Source: Xanthomonas sp. AM6
GTDB taxonomy: Bacteria > Pseudomonadota > Gammaproteobacteria > Xanthomonadales > Xanthomonadaceae
Direction: 5' to 3'
Length of the DNA stretch: 64,000 bases
Assembly: GCF_025665335.1 (NCBI RefSeq)
Contig: NZ_CP106869.1
Span: 3,188,501-3,252,500, forward strand
Shown here: one piece after another, positions 1 through 8,978 of the stretch
Numbering within the stretch: position 1 is the stretch's first letter
How the letters are laid out: each line of letters opens with the position of its first letter
Position numbers and translations under genes: made by a program
Notes under the pieces: generated by a model
Seen by the model: only the letters and a program-made list of their open reading frames with translations
Databases searched by the model: none
Told to the model about the DNA's origin: nothing

Positions 1-1548
1 GACACGCTGGTGACGCACTGGCGCTACACGCCCGATTCCAGCGTGGTGCTGGTGATGATCGACGACCGCAGCCTGCAGGCGCTCGGGCAATGGCCGTGGC
101 CGCGCAGCACCCACGCGCGGCTGCTGGACCGGCTGAGCGAGGCCGGCGTCAAGCGCGTGGCGCTGGACCTGGTGCTGAGCGAATCGGACCAGGCCGATCC
201 GGACAACGACGCGCGGCTGGCCGCGGCGCTGCGCCGCAACGGCAACACCGTGCTGTCGGTGACCACCAGCAGCACCGATGCCGGCGAGATGCCGCAGGAA
301 CTGCTGCCGGTGCCGGTCATCGCCCGCGCCGCGGCCGGGCTGGCGCATACCGACATCGAGATCGACGCCGACGGCGTCTCGCGCGGCATCTACCTGCGCG
401 CCGGCCTGGGCAGTGCGCACTGGCCGGCGCTGGGCGTGGCCCTGGCCGGGCTCGCCCCGCCATGGCCCGGCCTGGCGTCCGACCGTGCCGGACCGGCCGC
501 GGACGCGATGCCGTACCGCTGGCATCGCGACAACTACGTCGGGATCCGCTACGCCGGACCGCCCGGCAGCTTCCCGCAGCTGTCCTACGTCGACGTGCTG
601 GAAGGGCACGTGCCACCGCAGGCGCTGCGCGGCCGGCGCGTGATCGTCGGCGTCGGCGCCACCGGCCTGGGCCAGCGCTTCCTGACCCCGATGTCGCACG
701 AGAACTGGATGAACGGCGCCGAGTACCAGGCCAACGTGGCCGCGATGCTGCTCGGCGGGCATGCGATCACGCCGTTGTCCAAACACCAGCAGATCGGCGC
801 CTCGGCGCTGCTGGCCCTGCTCGCCGTGCTCGGCATGACCTATTCGGCCCGCCACCGGCGCTGGCCGTGGCTGGGGTTGCCGGTCATGCTGGCGCTGATC
901 CTGGCCTGCAGCCTGCTGTGGACGCTGGCCAGCGGCCGCTGGTTCGCGCCGACCGCGTGCCTGGCGGCGGTGACCCTGGTATCGGCCTGCTGGCTGGGCC
1001 TGCGCATCGCGCACTGGCAGCGCCAGGCGCACCGCGACGGCCTCACCGGCCTGGCCAACCGCCACAGCTTCGAGCTCGCGTTCCGCCAGGAACTGGCGAT
1101 GGCGCAGCGCAGCGGCAAGCCGCTGACCCTGATCGTCGTCGACGTCGACCACTTCAAGCGCTACAACGACGCCCTCGGCCACCACAGCGGCGACCGCGCG
1201 CTGACCCTGGTCGCCGCGGCGGTCGCACGCCACGCGCGGCGCGCGCACGACGTGGCCGCGCGCTTCGGCGGCGACGAATTCGCGATGATCCTGCCCGACA
1301 CCGCGCTGGACGACGCGCGCCAGATCGCCGAAGCGCTGCTGGAGGACATCCGCCAGCTGACCGTGCCCGGACCGCAGGGCCCGGTGCCGATCACCGTCAC
1401 CCTCGGCGTGCACAGCACCACGGTCGATGCGGACACCCGCGACCGCGACTTCTTCGCCCAGGCCGACGCGGCGCTGTACCGGGCCAAGACCGCCGGACGC
1501 GACGGCTATGCGTGCAGCGTGCCCGGCCAGGGCCTGGCGACGCGGTGA
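1..1548 (+). CDS. CHASE2-GGDEF diguanylate cyclase, 5' end cut by the window
   Basis: A membrane-bound c-di-GMP synthase. The frame is already open at base 1 (D-T-L precedes the first GTG at base 10), and the visible protein begins inside a CHASE2 sensor domain (V-M-I-D-D-R-S-L, then G-Q-W-P-W-P-R), so the true start and first membrane helix lie upstream. Counting codons from base 1, CHASE2 fills about 1-260, three membrane helices follow at about 265-283, 290-307 and 314-333, and a GGDEF domain runs to the end. The GGDEF motif is intact at codons 423-427 (G-G-D-E-F). An RxxD (R-A-H-D) stands just before it in the position of the product-inhibition I-site. An active, feedback-inhibited cyclase driven by an extracytoplasmic signal is the natural reading. 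The ligand cannot be told from the sequence. Confidence 0.93.
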   Translation, partial: DTLVTHWRYTPDSSVVLVMIDDRSLQALGQWPWPRSTHARLLDRLSEAGVKRVALDLVLSESDQADPDNDARLAAALRRNGNTVLSVTTSSTDAGEMPQELLPVPVIARAAAGLAHTDIEIDADGVSRGIYLRAGLGSAHWPALGVALAGLAPPWPGLASDRAGPAADAMPYRWHRDNYVGIRYAGPPGSFPQLSYVDVLEGHVPPQALRGRRVIVGVGATGLGQRFLTPMSHENWMNGAEYQANVAAMLLGGHAITPLSKHQQIGASALLALLAVLGMTYSARHRRWPWLGLPVMLALILACSLLWTLASGRWFAPTACLAAVTLVSACWLGLRIAHWQRQAHRDGLTGLANRHSFELAFRQELAMAQRSGKPLTLIVVDVDHFKRYNDALGHHSGDRALTLVAAAVARHARRAHDVAARFGGDEFAMILPDTALDDARQIAEALLEDIRQLTVPGPQGPVPITVTLGVHSTTVDADTRDRDFFAQADAALYRAKTAGRDGYACSVPGQGLATR

Positions 1549-1766
1549 CATCGCTGCGCGCTGCTAGGGCGCGCAGGCAGCGCAGAAACACGGGAGTGGA
1601 TGGCGCGAGTGGTGCCCGCTGCCGTCGTCGCGCCAGTTGAAAACGCCACGCTGCGTAGCGCACCCCGCGCGGAATTCGGGCGGCCGTCCTCGCTGGCGCC
1701 TGCGGCCGGCCGCACCATACTCATGCGAATGGTAAGCTCGCCGCTTCGTCCGTCCCGCGATCCGCC

Positions 1767-2216
1767 ATGAAAGCCTCCCTGTTCCGCCTGGGCCTGAACC
1801 TGTGGCCGCCGTTCCTGTTCGCCGGCATCCACCTGGCGGAACTGAGCGCCGACTACCGCTACGCGCGGGTCGAGCTGCGCATGCGGCCGTGGAACCGCAA
1901 CTACGTCGGCACCCATTTCGGCGGCAGCCTGTTCGCCATGACCGATCCGTTCTGGATGCTGCTGGCGATGCAGAACCTGGGCGGCGCCTACTACGTCTGG
2001 GACAAGGCCGGCAGCATCGAGTTCGTGCGCCCGGGGCGCGGCACGGTGAGCGCGCAGTTCCGCCTGGACGAGGCGATGCTGGACGAAATGCGGACCGCCA
2101 CCGCCGGCGGCGAGAAATACCTGCGCTGGTTCGACAACGAGATCCTCGACGCGCAGGGCGAGGTGGTGGCGCGCACGCGCAAGCAGCTGTACGTCAAGCG
2201 CAAGCCGGCGCGCTAG
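1767..2216 (+). CDS. DUF4442 hotdog-fold, thioesterase-like protein
   Basis: A 149-residue cytoplasmic protein that matches the DUF4442 family, which has the hotdog fold of acyl-CoA thioesterases. Typical features are W-N-R-N-Y-V-G-T-H-F-G-G-S-L-F-A-M at about residues 43-59 and the acidic D-P that follows, in the region that forms the central helix and active site in hotdog enzymes. The ATG at 1767 opens the conserved N-terminus and no signal peptide is seen. It stands alone, 218 bases after the cyclase and more than 300 before the next gene. Hydrolysis of an acyl-CoA or acyl-ACP is inferred from the fold only; the substrate is unknown. Confidence 0.85.
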   Translation: MKASLFRLGLNLWPPFLFAGIHLAELSADYRYARVELRMRPWNRNYVGTHFGGSLFAMTDPFWMLLAMQNLGGAYYVWDKAGSIEFVRPGRGTVSAQFRLDEAMLDEMRTATAGGEKYLRWFDNEILDAQGEVVARTRKQLYVKRKPAR

Positions 2217-2548
2217 CGCCATCGCAAGGTCGCGATCGCGCCGGGCACGATCGCTGCACGCGCCCGCCGGCGCAGTTCCACGCACCATCGCGCTGCGCCA
2301 ACACCGGCGGCGGTCCGATGTCCGCAGACCGTCCGGCTGCGCGCGTCGCGACTGAAGTCGCTCCCACAGACTCGCCCACAGGCTCGCGCAGCGCGCCCGG
2401 GGTGCGGCGCGGAGGGTGCCGATCCGTTGTGCGGACGGCTCGACGCAGCAGGAACGCGCGTCGATGCCGCCCCAATCGCACCTGCACGGCGTGCGCCATC
2501 CGTGCCGGCGGCGCAGCGGCCGGCGCAGCGCTCCACTACACTACGCCG
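2217..2548. other. Intergenic region with one half of a palindromic repeat
   Basis: 332 bases without a convincing gene. Bases 2345-2368 carry a single arm of the local palindromic element (GTCGCGACTGAAGTCGCT, then CCCACA), the same sequence that closes the tandem units near 62.3-63 kb. Here the partner arm is absent or degraded. The promoter of the following DUF502 gene is presumably in this stretch, but no clear -35/-10 pair stands out. Confidence 0.5.
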
Positions 2549-3226
2549 ATGTCGCCCGATACCCCCGCTCCGCACCCCCGCCCGTCCCTGCAACGGCTGT
2601 TCTTCACCGGCCTGCTGACCCTGCTGCCGATCTGGCTGACCTGGGTCGTGGTCAAGTTCGTGTTCGTGCTGCTGTCGGGCATCAGCAGCCCGTGGGTGGT
2701 GCCGCTGTCGGCGCGCATCGCCGCCTCGTTTCCGCGCGAGATGGGCTGGGTCACCGCGCTGTGGGTGCAGAACACCATCGCGCTGATCGCCACCCTGGCG
2801 GTGATCCTGCTGGTCGGCATCCTCAGCCGGCGCGTGGTCGGGCAGCGCCTGCTGCGCTGGTTCGAGGCGGTGATGCGCCGCATCCCGCTGGCCAGCGTGG
2901 TCTACGACAGCGCGCGCAAGCTGCTGGACATCCTGCAGACCCAGCCCGGCAGCACCCAGCGCGTGGTGCTGATCGACTTCCCGCACCGCGACATGAAGTC
3001 GGTGGGCCTGGTGACGCGGGTGATCAAGGAACAGGGCACCGGCCGCGAACTGGCCGCGGTGTACGTGCCGACCACGCCGAACCCGACTTCCGGCTACCTG
3101 GAGATCGTGCCGGTGGAGCTGCTGACCCCGACCGACTGGAGCGTGGACCAGGCGATGAGCTTCATCATCTCCGGCGGCGCGGTGGCGCCGGACAGCGTGC
3201 CGTTCACCCGCACCATGGACCGCTGA
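2549..3226 (+). CDS. DUF502 inner-membrane protein
   Basis: A 225-residue protein of the DUF502 family, which has no settled biochemical role. Two long hydrophobic stretches near residues 14-42 and 66-90 are membrane helices. They are followed by a soluble domain with the conserved V-Y-D-S-A-R-K-L and V-L-I-D-F-P-H-R-D-M-K-S-V-G-L-V-T segments. In the family these lie where P-x-G-x-x-x-x-G-F-x-T is more usual, so this copy is a divergent member. The ATG at 2549 begins just before the first helix after a short proline-rich tail. It ends 10 bases before the queuosine-precursor transporter, so the two are probably co-transcribed. Distant homologues are linked to cell-envelope integrity, but nothing here proves that. 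Confidence 0.88.
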   Translation: MSPDTPAPHPRPSLQRLFFTGLLTLLPIWLTWVVVKFVFVLLSGISSPWVVPLSARIAASFPREMGWVTALWVQNTIALIATLAVILLVGILSRRVVGQRLLRWFEAVMRRIPLASVVYDSARKLLDILQTQPGSTQRVVLIDFPHRDMKSVGLVTRVIKEQGTGRELAAVYVPTTPNPTSGYLEIVPVELLTPTDWSVDQAMSFIISGGAVAPDSVPFTRTMDR

Positions 3227-3236
3227 GGGAAGGACG

Positions 3237-4010
3237 ATGCGCAACGGCACGCTGGACGATCGCGCCGTTCGCCTGTTCATCGGCCTGGCCGCGTTCTTCT
3301 GCGTCAACGCCGCGCTCGCCGAGTTCATCGGGGTCAAGATCTTCGCGCTGGAAGACACCCTGGGCATCGCGCCGCTGAACTGGAACCTGTTCGGCCAGGC
3401 CGGCTCGATGAACTTCACCGCCGGCACCCTGCTGTGGCCGCTGGTGTTCATCCTCACCGACACCATCAACGAGTTCTTCGGCCGCCGCGGGGTGCGCTTC
3501 ATCTCCTGGCTGGCGGTGGCGCTGATCGGCTACGGCTTCCTGTTCGCGTTCGCCGCGATCGCGCTGGCGCCGGCCGGATTCTGGGTCGGCGCGGCGCAGG
3601 CGCAGGGCGTGCCGGACTACCAGGCCGCGTTCGCCGCGGTGTTCGGCCAGGGCCTGTGGACCATCGCCGGCTCGCTGGTCGCGTTCCTGGCCGGGCAGCT
3701 GATCGACGTGACGGTGTTCCACCGCATCCGCAACGCCACCGGCGAACGGCACGTGTGGCTGCGCGCCACCGGCTCCACCGCGGTGTCGCAGCTGATCGAC
3801 AGCTTCGTGGTCATCTACATCGCCTTCGTGCTCGGCCCGCAGCACTGGTCGATCCCGCTGTTCCTGGCGGTGAGCACGCTCAACTACCTGTGCAAGATGC
3901 TGCTGGCGGTGCTGCTGATCCCGCTGCTGTACTTGATGCGGCGGCTGATCACCGACTACCTGAGTCCCGCGCGCGCCGCACAGCTGCGCGAGGAAGCGGC
4001 GGCCGACTGA
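3237..4010 (+). CDS. yhhQ: Queuosine precursor transporter, YhhQ/VUT family
   Basis: A 257-residue inner-membrane carrier of the YhhQ (VUT, formerly DUF165) family, which imports the queuosine precursors preQ0 and preQ1 for tRNA wobble modification. Diagnostic segments are F-I-L-T-D-T-I-N-E-F-F-G-R-R-G near residues 75-89 and T-G-S-T-A-V-S-Q-L-I-D-S-F-V-V near 175-189. About six hydrophobic helices are visible. The ATG at 3237 is preceded by GGGAAGGAC, a good ribosome site, and follows the DUF502 stop by 10 bases, suggesting an operon. The C-terminal tail is short and charged. The function is known from Escherichia coli YhhQ and transferred by similarity. Confidence 0.9.
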   Translation: MRNGTLDDRAVRLFIGLAAFFCVNAALAEFIGVKIFALEDTLGIAPLNWNLFGQAGSMNFTAGTLLWPLVFILTDTINEFFGRRGVRFISWLAVALIGYGFLFAFAAIALAPAGFWVGAAQAQGVPDYQAAFAAVFGQGLWTIAGSLVAFLAGQLIDVTVFHRIRNATGERHVWLRATGSTAVSQLIDSFVVIYIAFVLGPQHWSIPLFLAVSTLNYLCKMLLAVLLIPLLYLMRRLITDYLSPARAAQLREEAAAD

Positions 4011-4292
4011 GCCGCGCAGCGCCCGCGCAATGCGCGGATGCGCGGCCACGCCGCGGGCCATGTCCGCGCGCCGGCAGCGCCGCCGCGGCGCAACGCCGGC
4101 CCCGCCCCGCAGCGCCGGCGCGAACGCCGAAGACATCCGCCCGGCCTGCGTGCGCGCCGCGGCACGCCGGTCGCACAGGCATCGGCCGGGCTGCCCCGCA
4201 CTGGATTTTTCCTGACCGCGCACGCGGCGGTGGGTGGCCTCCACGGTGCGGATCGGGCAAGCTCCCGGGCTCGCTTGTCGTTGGAGCCCGCA

Positions 4293-6170
4293 ATGCCGCC
4301 CAGCTTTCCCCGCCTGCTGTCGCTCGCCATCGCCGCCGTCCTGAGCCTGTCGCTGGCCGCGCCGGCGGACGCGGCCAAGAAGAAGACCGCCAAACAGCAG
4401 ACCTCGCAGACCCGCGCCAAGGCCAGCAAGGCCAGGAAGGCGCGACCGGCCGCCGCGCCGGTGGTGCGCAGCAAGGCCGAACAGCTCAACCGCCTGTACG
4501 ACGACTACTGGGAAGCCTCGCTGAGGCTGAACCCGCTGCAGGCCACGTTCCAGGGCGACAGCCGCTACAACGACCAGTTGCCGAACTTCCTGTCGGCCGC
4601 GTTCCGCCAGCAGTCGCACGACTTCACCGTGCAGTGGCTGGGCAAGGCCGAGGCGATCGGCAAGGACGGGCTGAGCGGGCAGGACCTGCTCAGCTACGAG
4701 ATCTTCGTCGGCGACGCGCGCAACGCGCTGGAAGCGGAGAAGTACCCGAGCTGGATGCAGCCGGTGAACCAGTTCTACAACGTCGGCAGCATCATGGTGA
4801 TGCTCGGCTCCGGCACCGGCGCGCAGCCGTTCCGCACGGTCAAGGACTACGACAACTGGTCGCGGCGCGCGCTCGGCATTCCGGCCCTGTTCGACCAGGC
4901 CATCGCCAACATGCGCGAAGGCATGAAGGCCGGCGTGGTGCAGCCGCGCGCGCTGATGGAGAAGGTGCTGCCGCAGCTGGACGCGATCATCAAGCCCAGC
5001 GCCGAGGAAAGCCTGTTCTGGGGCCCGGTGCGCAACCTGCCGGCGGACATGCCCGAGGCCGAGAAGCAGCGCATCACCGCCGAATACAAGCGCATGATCG
5101 AATACCGGATCATGCCGGCCTACCGCGCGCTGCGCGGCTTCATCGCCACCGAGTACCTGCCGGCCACGCGCAGCACCGCCGGCGTCGGCGCGCTGCCGGG
5201 CGGCGCGGACTGGTACGCGTACAACGTGCGCCAGAGCACCACCACCGAGCTGAGCCCGGCGCAGATCCACCAGATCGGCCTGGACGAGGTCGCGCGCATC
5301 CAGGGGCAGATCCAGGCGGTGATGAAGCAGGTGAAGTTCCGCGGCTCGATGCCGAAGTTCTTCAAGTTCATGCAGACCGACAAGCGCTTCACCTTCAAGA
5401 GCGAGGACGAGCTGCTGAACTACTACCGCGGGCTGGAAGCGCGGGTGGACGCGGCGGTGCCGCGCATGTTCACGCTCAAGCCGAAGGCGGCGTTCGAGAT
5501 CCGTCCGGTGGAACCGTACCGCGCGCAGTCGGCGGCCGGCGGCTCGTACATGCGCCCCAGCGAGGACGGCTCGCGCCCGGGCATCTTCTACGTCAACACC
5601 TACGACCTGCCGAGCCGCAAGACCTGGGACGCGGAAGACCTGTACCTGCACGAGGCCATTCCCGGCCACCACTTCCAGCTCGGCCTGCAGCAGGAACTGA
5701 CCAACCTGCCCAAGTTCCGCCGCTTCGGCGGCGAGACCGCCTACATCGAAGGCTGGGGCCTGTACACCGAATCGCTGGGCAAGGAACTGGGCCTGTACCA
5801 GGACCCGTACAACTACTTCGGCTACCTGCAGAACGAGCTGTGGCGCGCGATCCGCCTGGTGGTGGACACCGGCCTGCACAGCAAGGGCTGGACCCGCGAG
5901 CAGGTGATCGACTACATGCTGGAGAATTCGGCCACCAGCCGCACCGATGCCGAGGCCGAAGCCGAGCGCTACATGGCCATCCCCGGGCAGGCGCTGTCCT
6001 ACAAGATCGGCGAGATGAAGATCCTGCAACTGCGCGACTACGCGCGCGCGCAGCTCGGCGACACGTTCGACATCCGCGAGTTCCACGCCGAGATCCTGAA
6101 GGACGGCTCGGTGCCGCTGGACGTGCTGCAGGAAAAGATCGAGCGCTGGGTGGCGAGCAAGAAGCGCTGA
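4293..6170 (+). CDS. Secreted DUF885 family putative metallopeptidase
   Basis: A 625-residue exported protein of the DUF885 family. Residues 1-27 form a signal peptide ending in A-D-A, and a lysine- and alanine-rich stretch follows to about residue 60. The conserved zinc-binding-like block L-Y-L-H-E-A-I-P-G-H-H-F-Q lies at residues 450-462, with H453, E454, H459 and H460. It resembles an HExxH variant and is the hallmark of the family, which is often annotated as a peptidase. A later conserved block is Y-I-E-G-W-G-L-Y-T-E. The frame is open back to 4038, but the ATG at 4293 is preferred because it starts the signal peptide. It probably acts in the periplasm; substrates are unknown. Confidence 0.88.
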   Translation: MPPSFPRLLSLAIAAVLSLSLAAPADAAKKKTAKQQTSQTRAKASKARKARPAAAPVVRSKAEQLNRLYDDYWEASLRLNPLQATFQGDSRYNDQLPNFLSAAFRQQSHDFTVQWLGKAEAIGKDGLSGQDLLSYEIFVGDARNALEAEKYPSWMQPVNQFYNVGSIMVMLGSGTGAQPFRTVKDYDNWSRRALGIPALFDQAIANMREGMKAGVVQPRALMEKVLPQLDAIIKPSAEESLFWGPVRNLPADMPEAEKQRITAEYKRMIEYRIMPAYRALRGFIATEYLPATRSTAGVGALPGGADWYAYNVRQSTTTELSPAQIHQIGLDEVARIQGQIQAVMKQVKFRGSMPKFFKFMQTDKRFTFKSEDELLNYYRGLEARVDAAVPRMFTLKPKAAFEIRPVEPYRAQSAAGGSYMRPSEDGSRPGIFYVNTYDLPSRKTWDAEDLYLHEAIPGHHFQLGLQQELTNLPKFRRFGGETAYIEGWGLYTESLGKELGLYQDPYNYFGYLQNELWRAIRLVVDTGLHSKGWTREQVIDYMLENSATSRTDAEAEAERYMAIPGQALSYKIGEMKILQLRDYARAQLGDTFDIREFHAEILKDGSVPLDVLQEKIERWVASKKR

Positions 6171-6213
6171 GCGATCGCCCAGGCTGATCGTGCAGGAGGG
6201 GCTTGAGCCCGGC

Positions 6214-6237
6214 CCGGGCGTTGCCGGCAACGCCCGG
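6214..6237. repeat. 24-bp perfect palindrome between convergent genes
   Basis: The arms CCGGGCGTTGCC and GGCAACGCCCGG abut with no loop, giving a perfect 24-bp palindrome. It lies between the end of the DUF885 gene (6170) and the end of mmuM (6310), which converge here. A hairpin at this place could slow or stop transcription from both sides. There is no T-tract, so it is not a standard intrinsic terminator. Its flank (GCAGGAGGGGCTTGAGCC) resembles a degraded arm of the larger palindromic repeat seen elsewhere in the window. Confidence 0.6.
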
Positions 6238-6309
6238 ACGGGCTGAACCGCGCGCGCAGGGCGTCGCGCATCGACACCGCCTGCAAAGCCGTGTCGATGC
6301 GGCGGCGGA

Positions 6310-7263
6310 TCAGCCGCCCGGCGACGCGCCCAGCGCCAGCTGCCGCGCCACCTGCGCGATAGCCTGCGGCGTCGTGCGGCAGCAGCCGCCGATCAGGCGC
6401 GCGCCGGCCGCGCGCCATGCATCCAGATGCCCGACCAGGGCGCAGGCATCGGCGCCTGCACGTTGCCAGCGCTTGCCGGCGGCGTCGTAGCGTTCGCCGG
6501 AATTCGGATACACCAGCAGCGGCAACGCGGTCAGCGGCGCCAGGTGCTGCAGCGCCGCGGTGGCCAGCTCCGGCGCGACGCAATTGACGCCGAGCGCGGC
6601 GACCTGCGGATGGCCGTCGAGCAGGTCCGCCAACGCGCGCAACGGCGTACCGTCGCTCAGGTGCGCCGCATCGCGCAAGGTGCACGAGAACCAGGCGACG
6701 GTCTGCGGAAATTCCTCCAGCAGGTCCAGCAGCGCGGCGATCTCGGCCAGCGACGGCTGCGTCTCGCAGGCCAGCAGGTCCACGCCCGCCGCGACCAGCG
6801 CGGCGATGCGCGGGCGGTGGAAGTCCAGCATCTGCGCCCGCGGCAGCGCGTAGTCGCCGCGGTATTCCGAACCGTCGGCCAGGAACGCCCCATACGGCCC
6901 GACCGACCCGGCGACCAGCAGCGGGCCGGCATCGGCATGCGCGGCGCGATAGGCCTCGCGCGCCTCCAGCGCCAGCTGCGCGCTGCGGGCGATCAGCCGC
7001 TGCGATTGCGCCAGGTCCAGCCCGCGCGCGGCGAACCCGGACGGCGTGGCCTGGTAGCTGGCGGTGATCGCGCATTGCGCGCCGGCCTGGAAATAGTCCA
7101 GGTGCACCTGGCGGATCAGCTGCGGCTGCTCAAGCAGCACTTTCGCCGACCACAGCGCATCGCCGAGATCGCAGCCGCGCGCCTCCAGTTCGGTGGCCAG
7201 CGCGCCGTCGAGCACGATGCAGCGATCGTCGGCCAGCAGCGCGGCCAATGGGTTGTGCGGCAT
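6310..7263 (-). CDS. mmuM: Homocysteine S-methyltransferase
   Basis: A 317-residue cytosolic enzyme that transfers a methyl group from S-methylmethionine (or S-adenosylmethionine) to homocysteine, giving methionine. The start I-V-L-D-G-A-L-A-T-E-L-E is typical. The three zinc-binding cysteines are present: C228 in G-V-N-C and C294-C295 in G-G-C-C-R-T-T-P. The length fits the MmuM family. The gene converges with DUF885 and diverges from the VOC gene at 7485. No S-methylmethionine permease (mmuP) is next to it. The plant metabolite S-methylmethionine would be a sensible substrate for a plant-associated bacterium, which is an inference. Confidence 0.94.
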   Translation of the reverse strand: MPHNPLAALLADDRCIVLDGALATELEARGCDLGDALWSAKVLLEQPQLIRQVHLDYFQAGAQCAITASYQATPSGFAARGLDLAQSQRLIARSAQLALEAREAYRAAHADAGPLLVAGSVGPYGAFLADGSEYRGDYALPRAQMLDFHRPRIAALVAAGVDLLACETQPSLAEIAALLDLLEEFPQTVAWFSCTLRDAAHLSDGTPLRALADLLDGHPQVAALGVNCVAPELATAALQHLAPLTALPLLVYPNSGERYDAAGKRWQRAGADACALVGHLDAWRAAGARLIGGCCRTTPQAIAQVARQLALGASPGG

Positions 7264-7484
7264 GGCCGCGTCCTCGCGGGCGAACGTGATGCCGCCATTG
7301 TGTCAGGCCACGCTGCGCGCGCCGCGTGGATGAGCGCGGCGACCGCACGCTCGAACTGCGCGCGTGGCGCATGCGCTTCGCCGCCGCACGACCGCCATGC
7401 CCGGCACGATTCAGGCGCGATCGCCGATCGCTGCGTTATGCTCGGTACATGGCTGTTTCCCATCCTTCCGCCGCGGAGCAACGC

Positions 7485-7850
7485 ATGGCCTTGACCGCGT
7501 TGACGCCGATGCTGCGCAGCGCCGACCTGGCCGCCGCGCTGGCGTTCTACACCGACGTGCTGGATTTCCGCATCGACGGCGGCGGCGCGGACGCCGGCTG
7601 GGCGTCGCTGCGGCATGGCCCGCTGGCGCTGATGCTGGCCGCGCGCCAGGCGGCGGACGGCGCTGCCGATCCCGGCGTTTGCAGCTCGCTGTATTTCCGC
7701 ACCGACGACGTGGACGGCTGCTGGCACCGCCTGCAGTCGCAGGCGCGCATCGCCTATCCGCTCGAGGACTTCGCCTACGGCATGCGCGAATTCGCGATCC
7801 ACGATCCGGACGGGCACCTGCTGCAGTTCGGCCAGGCGCTGTGCCGATGA
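7485..7850 (+). CDS. VOC family (glyoxalase/bleomycin-resistance fold) protein
   Basis: A 121-residue single VOC-domain protein with the order L-T-P-M-L-R-S-A-D-L-A-A-A-L-A-F-Y-T-D-V-L near the start and I-H-D-P-D-G-H-L-L-Q-F-G near the end, the usual beta-alpha-beta-beta-beta module. The ATG at 7485 is chosen over an upstream ATG at 7449 because GGAG sits 7 bases before it and the domain begins at once. Its stop overlaps the start of the next VOC gene (ATGA at 7847-7850), so the two are translationally coupled. Such proteins may bind drugs, open epoxides or act as lyases; the substrate is not known here. Confidence 0.85.
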   Translation: MALTALTPMLRSADLAAALAFYTDVLDFRIDGGGADAGWASLRHGPLALMLAARQAADGAADPGVCSSLYFRTDDVDGCWHRLQSQARIAYPLEDFAYGMREFAIHDPDGHLLQFGQALCR

Positions 7851-8242
7851 GCCTGACCCTGGGCGGCCTGCACCACGTGGCGATCATCGCCTCCGACTAC
7901 GCGCGGTCCAAGGACTTCTACTGCCGCATCCTCGGCCTGCGCGTGGTCGCCGAGGCCTACCGCGCAGCGCGCGATTCCTGGAAGCTGGACCTGGGCCTGC
8001 CCGACGGCACCCAGGTCGAACTGTTCTCGTTCCCGGCGCCGCCGCCGCGGCCCAGCCGCCCGGAAGCCTGCGGCCTGCGCCACCTGGCCTTGCGCGTGGC
8101 CGACCTGGACGCGGCCGTCGCCCACCTGCAGGCGCACGGCGTGGTCACCGAGCCGATCCGCGTCGACGAGTACACCGGGCGCCGCTTCACCTTCTTCGCC
8201 GACCCCGACGACCTGCCGCTGGAACTGTACGAGAGCGGCTGA
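7847..8242 (+). CDS. yaeR: VOC metalloprotein of the YaeR type
   Basis: A 131-residue glyoxalase-I-like protein close to Escherichia coli YaeR. It opens with L-H-H-V-A-I-I-A-S-D-Y-A-R-S-K-D-F-Y, holds L-R-H-L-A-L-R-V-A-D-L in the middle and ends F-F-A-D-P-D-D-L-P-L-E-L-Y-E. These place the usual His and Glu metal ligands. The ATG overlaps the stop of the previous VOC gene by four bases (ATGA), a sign of one operon. YaeR has a solved fold but no proven substrate, so the enzymatic role remains open. A T-tract terminator is not visible after it. Confidence 0.85.
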   Translation: MSLTLGGLHHVAIIASDYARSKDFYCRILGLRVVAEAYRAARDSWKLDLGLPDGTQVELFSFPAPPPRPSRPEACGLRHLALRVADLDAAVAHLQAHGVVTEPIRVDEYTGRRFTFFADPDDLPLELYESG

Positions 8243-8417
8243 GGCGCGTTTCGACGCGAGGGCGCGCGCAGCACCTGCCCACCCCTGCAGCATTGGCGCA
8301 CGGCGCATTGCTGAACCGCCTGCGGCCGGCGATTCCCAGCACCATACGCTTGGGTATACAGTCGGCTCCAGGTCGGCATCGCGCCGACCGCTCTGGACAC
8401 ACCCTGGGAGGGGACAC

Positions 8418-8870
8418 ATGCGCACCACCTTCAAGACCCTGCTGCTGGCCCTGCCGCTGAGCGTGGCCGCGTTCGTCGCGCAGGCCGCCGACACCTCGCC
8501 GGTCGGCCGCTGGAAGACCATCGACGACGAGACCGGCAAGCCCAAGTCGATCGTGCAGATCGAACAGGCCGGCAACGGCACGCTTAGCGGCAAGGTGATC
8601 GAGATCCTGCAATCGGACAAGGGCCCCAACCCGCTGTGCGACAAATGCGACGGCGCGCAGAAGGGCAAGCCGATCAAGGGCATGACGATCCTGTGGGGGC
8701 TCAAGCCGGACGGCACCGCCACCTGGAGCGGCGGCTCGGTGCTGGACCCGGCCAAGGGCAAGACCTACAAGGCCAAGGTCACCCTCAGCGATGGCGGCAA
8801 GAAGCTGCAGATGCGCGGCTACATCGGCATCGAAGCGCTGGGCCGGACGCAGACGTGGGTCAGGGAGTGA
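8418..8870 (+). CDS. Secreted DUF2147 protein
   Basis: A 150-residue exported protein. Residues 1-23 are a signal peptide ending A-Q-A-A, with cleavage before D-T-S-P-V-G-R-W-K-T-I-D-D. This G-x-W-x-x-x-D-x-x-T-G block and the later M-R-G-Y-I-G-I-E-A-L-G-R-T-Q-T-W segment are the core of the DUF2147 family. A C-D-K-C pair near residue 75 could form a disulfide once exported. The ATG at 8418 follows GGGAGGGGAC, a strong ribosome site. It is a single-gene unit closed by the terminator at 8916-8939. The family has no established function, although periplasmic stress-related roles have been suggested. Confidence 0.9.
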   Translation: MRTTFKTLLLALPLSVAAFVAQAADTSPVGRWKTIDDETGKPKSIVQIEQAGNGTLSGKVIEILQSDKGPNPLCDKCDGAQKGKPIKGMTILWGLKPDGTATWSGGSVLDPAKGKTYKAKVTLSDGGKKLQMRGYIGIEALGRTQTWVRE

Positions 8871-8876
8871 AGGGCC

Positions 8877-8905
8877 GGGATTCGGGAGTGGGGATTCGGG
8901 ATTGG
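8877..8905. repeat. Short GGGATTCGGGATT-type extragenic repeat
   Basis: A run of GGGATTCGGGAGTGGGGATT units directly after the DUF2147 stop codon. The same element recurs in this window at 8979-9013 (inverted), 10767-10792 (inside metG), 11128-11157, 15849-15864, 15932-15968, 39631-39668 and 39733-39761. It is purine-rich on one strand and does not fold into a hairpin alone, but opposite copies on either side of a gene could pair. Confidence 0.75.
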
Positions 8906-8915
8906 TAAGAAAGCG

Positions 8916-8939
8916 GGGCGCCTTCGGGCGCCCTTTTTT
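8916..8939 (+). terminator. Intrinsic terminator after the DUF2147 gene
   Basis: Stem GGGCGCC / GGCGCCC (8916-8922 and 8927-8933) closed by a TTCG tetraloop and followed at once by six T (8934-8939). This is a textbook rho-independent terminator 45 bases after the stop at 8870. Confidence 0.92.
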
Positions 8940-8978
8940 GCAGCGGCATGCAGCCCTTGCGGCCGACCGGAACGCCTC

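Noticed and set aside
3204-6230. 1008-codon minus-strand open frame opposite yhhQ and DUF885
   Set aside because: Shadow frame; His/Arg/Gln-rich translation without domains, while the plus strand has family matches throughout.
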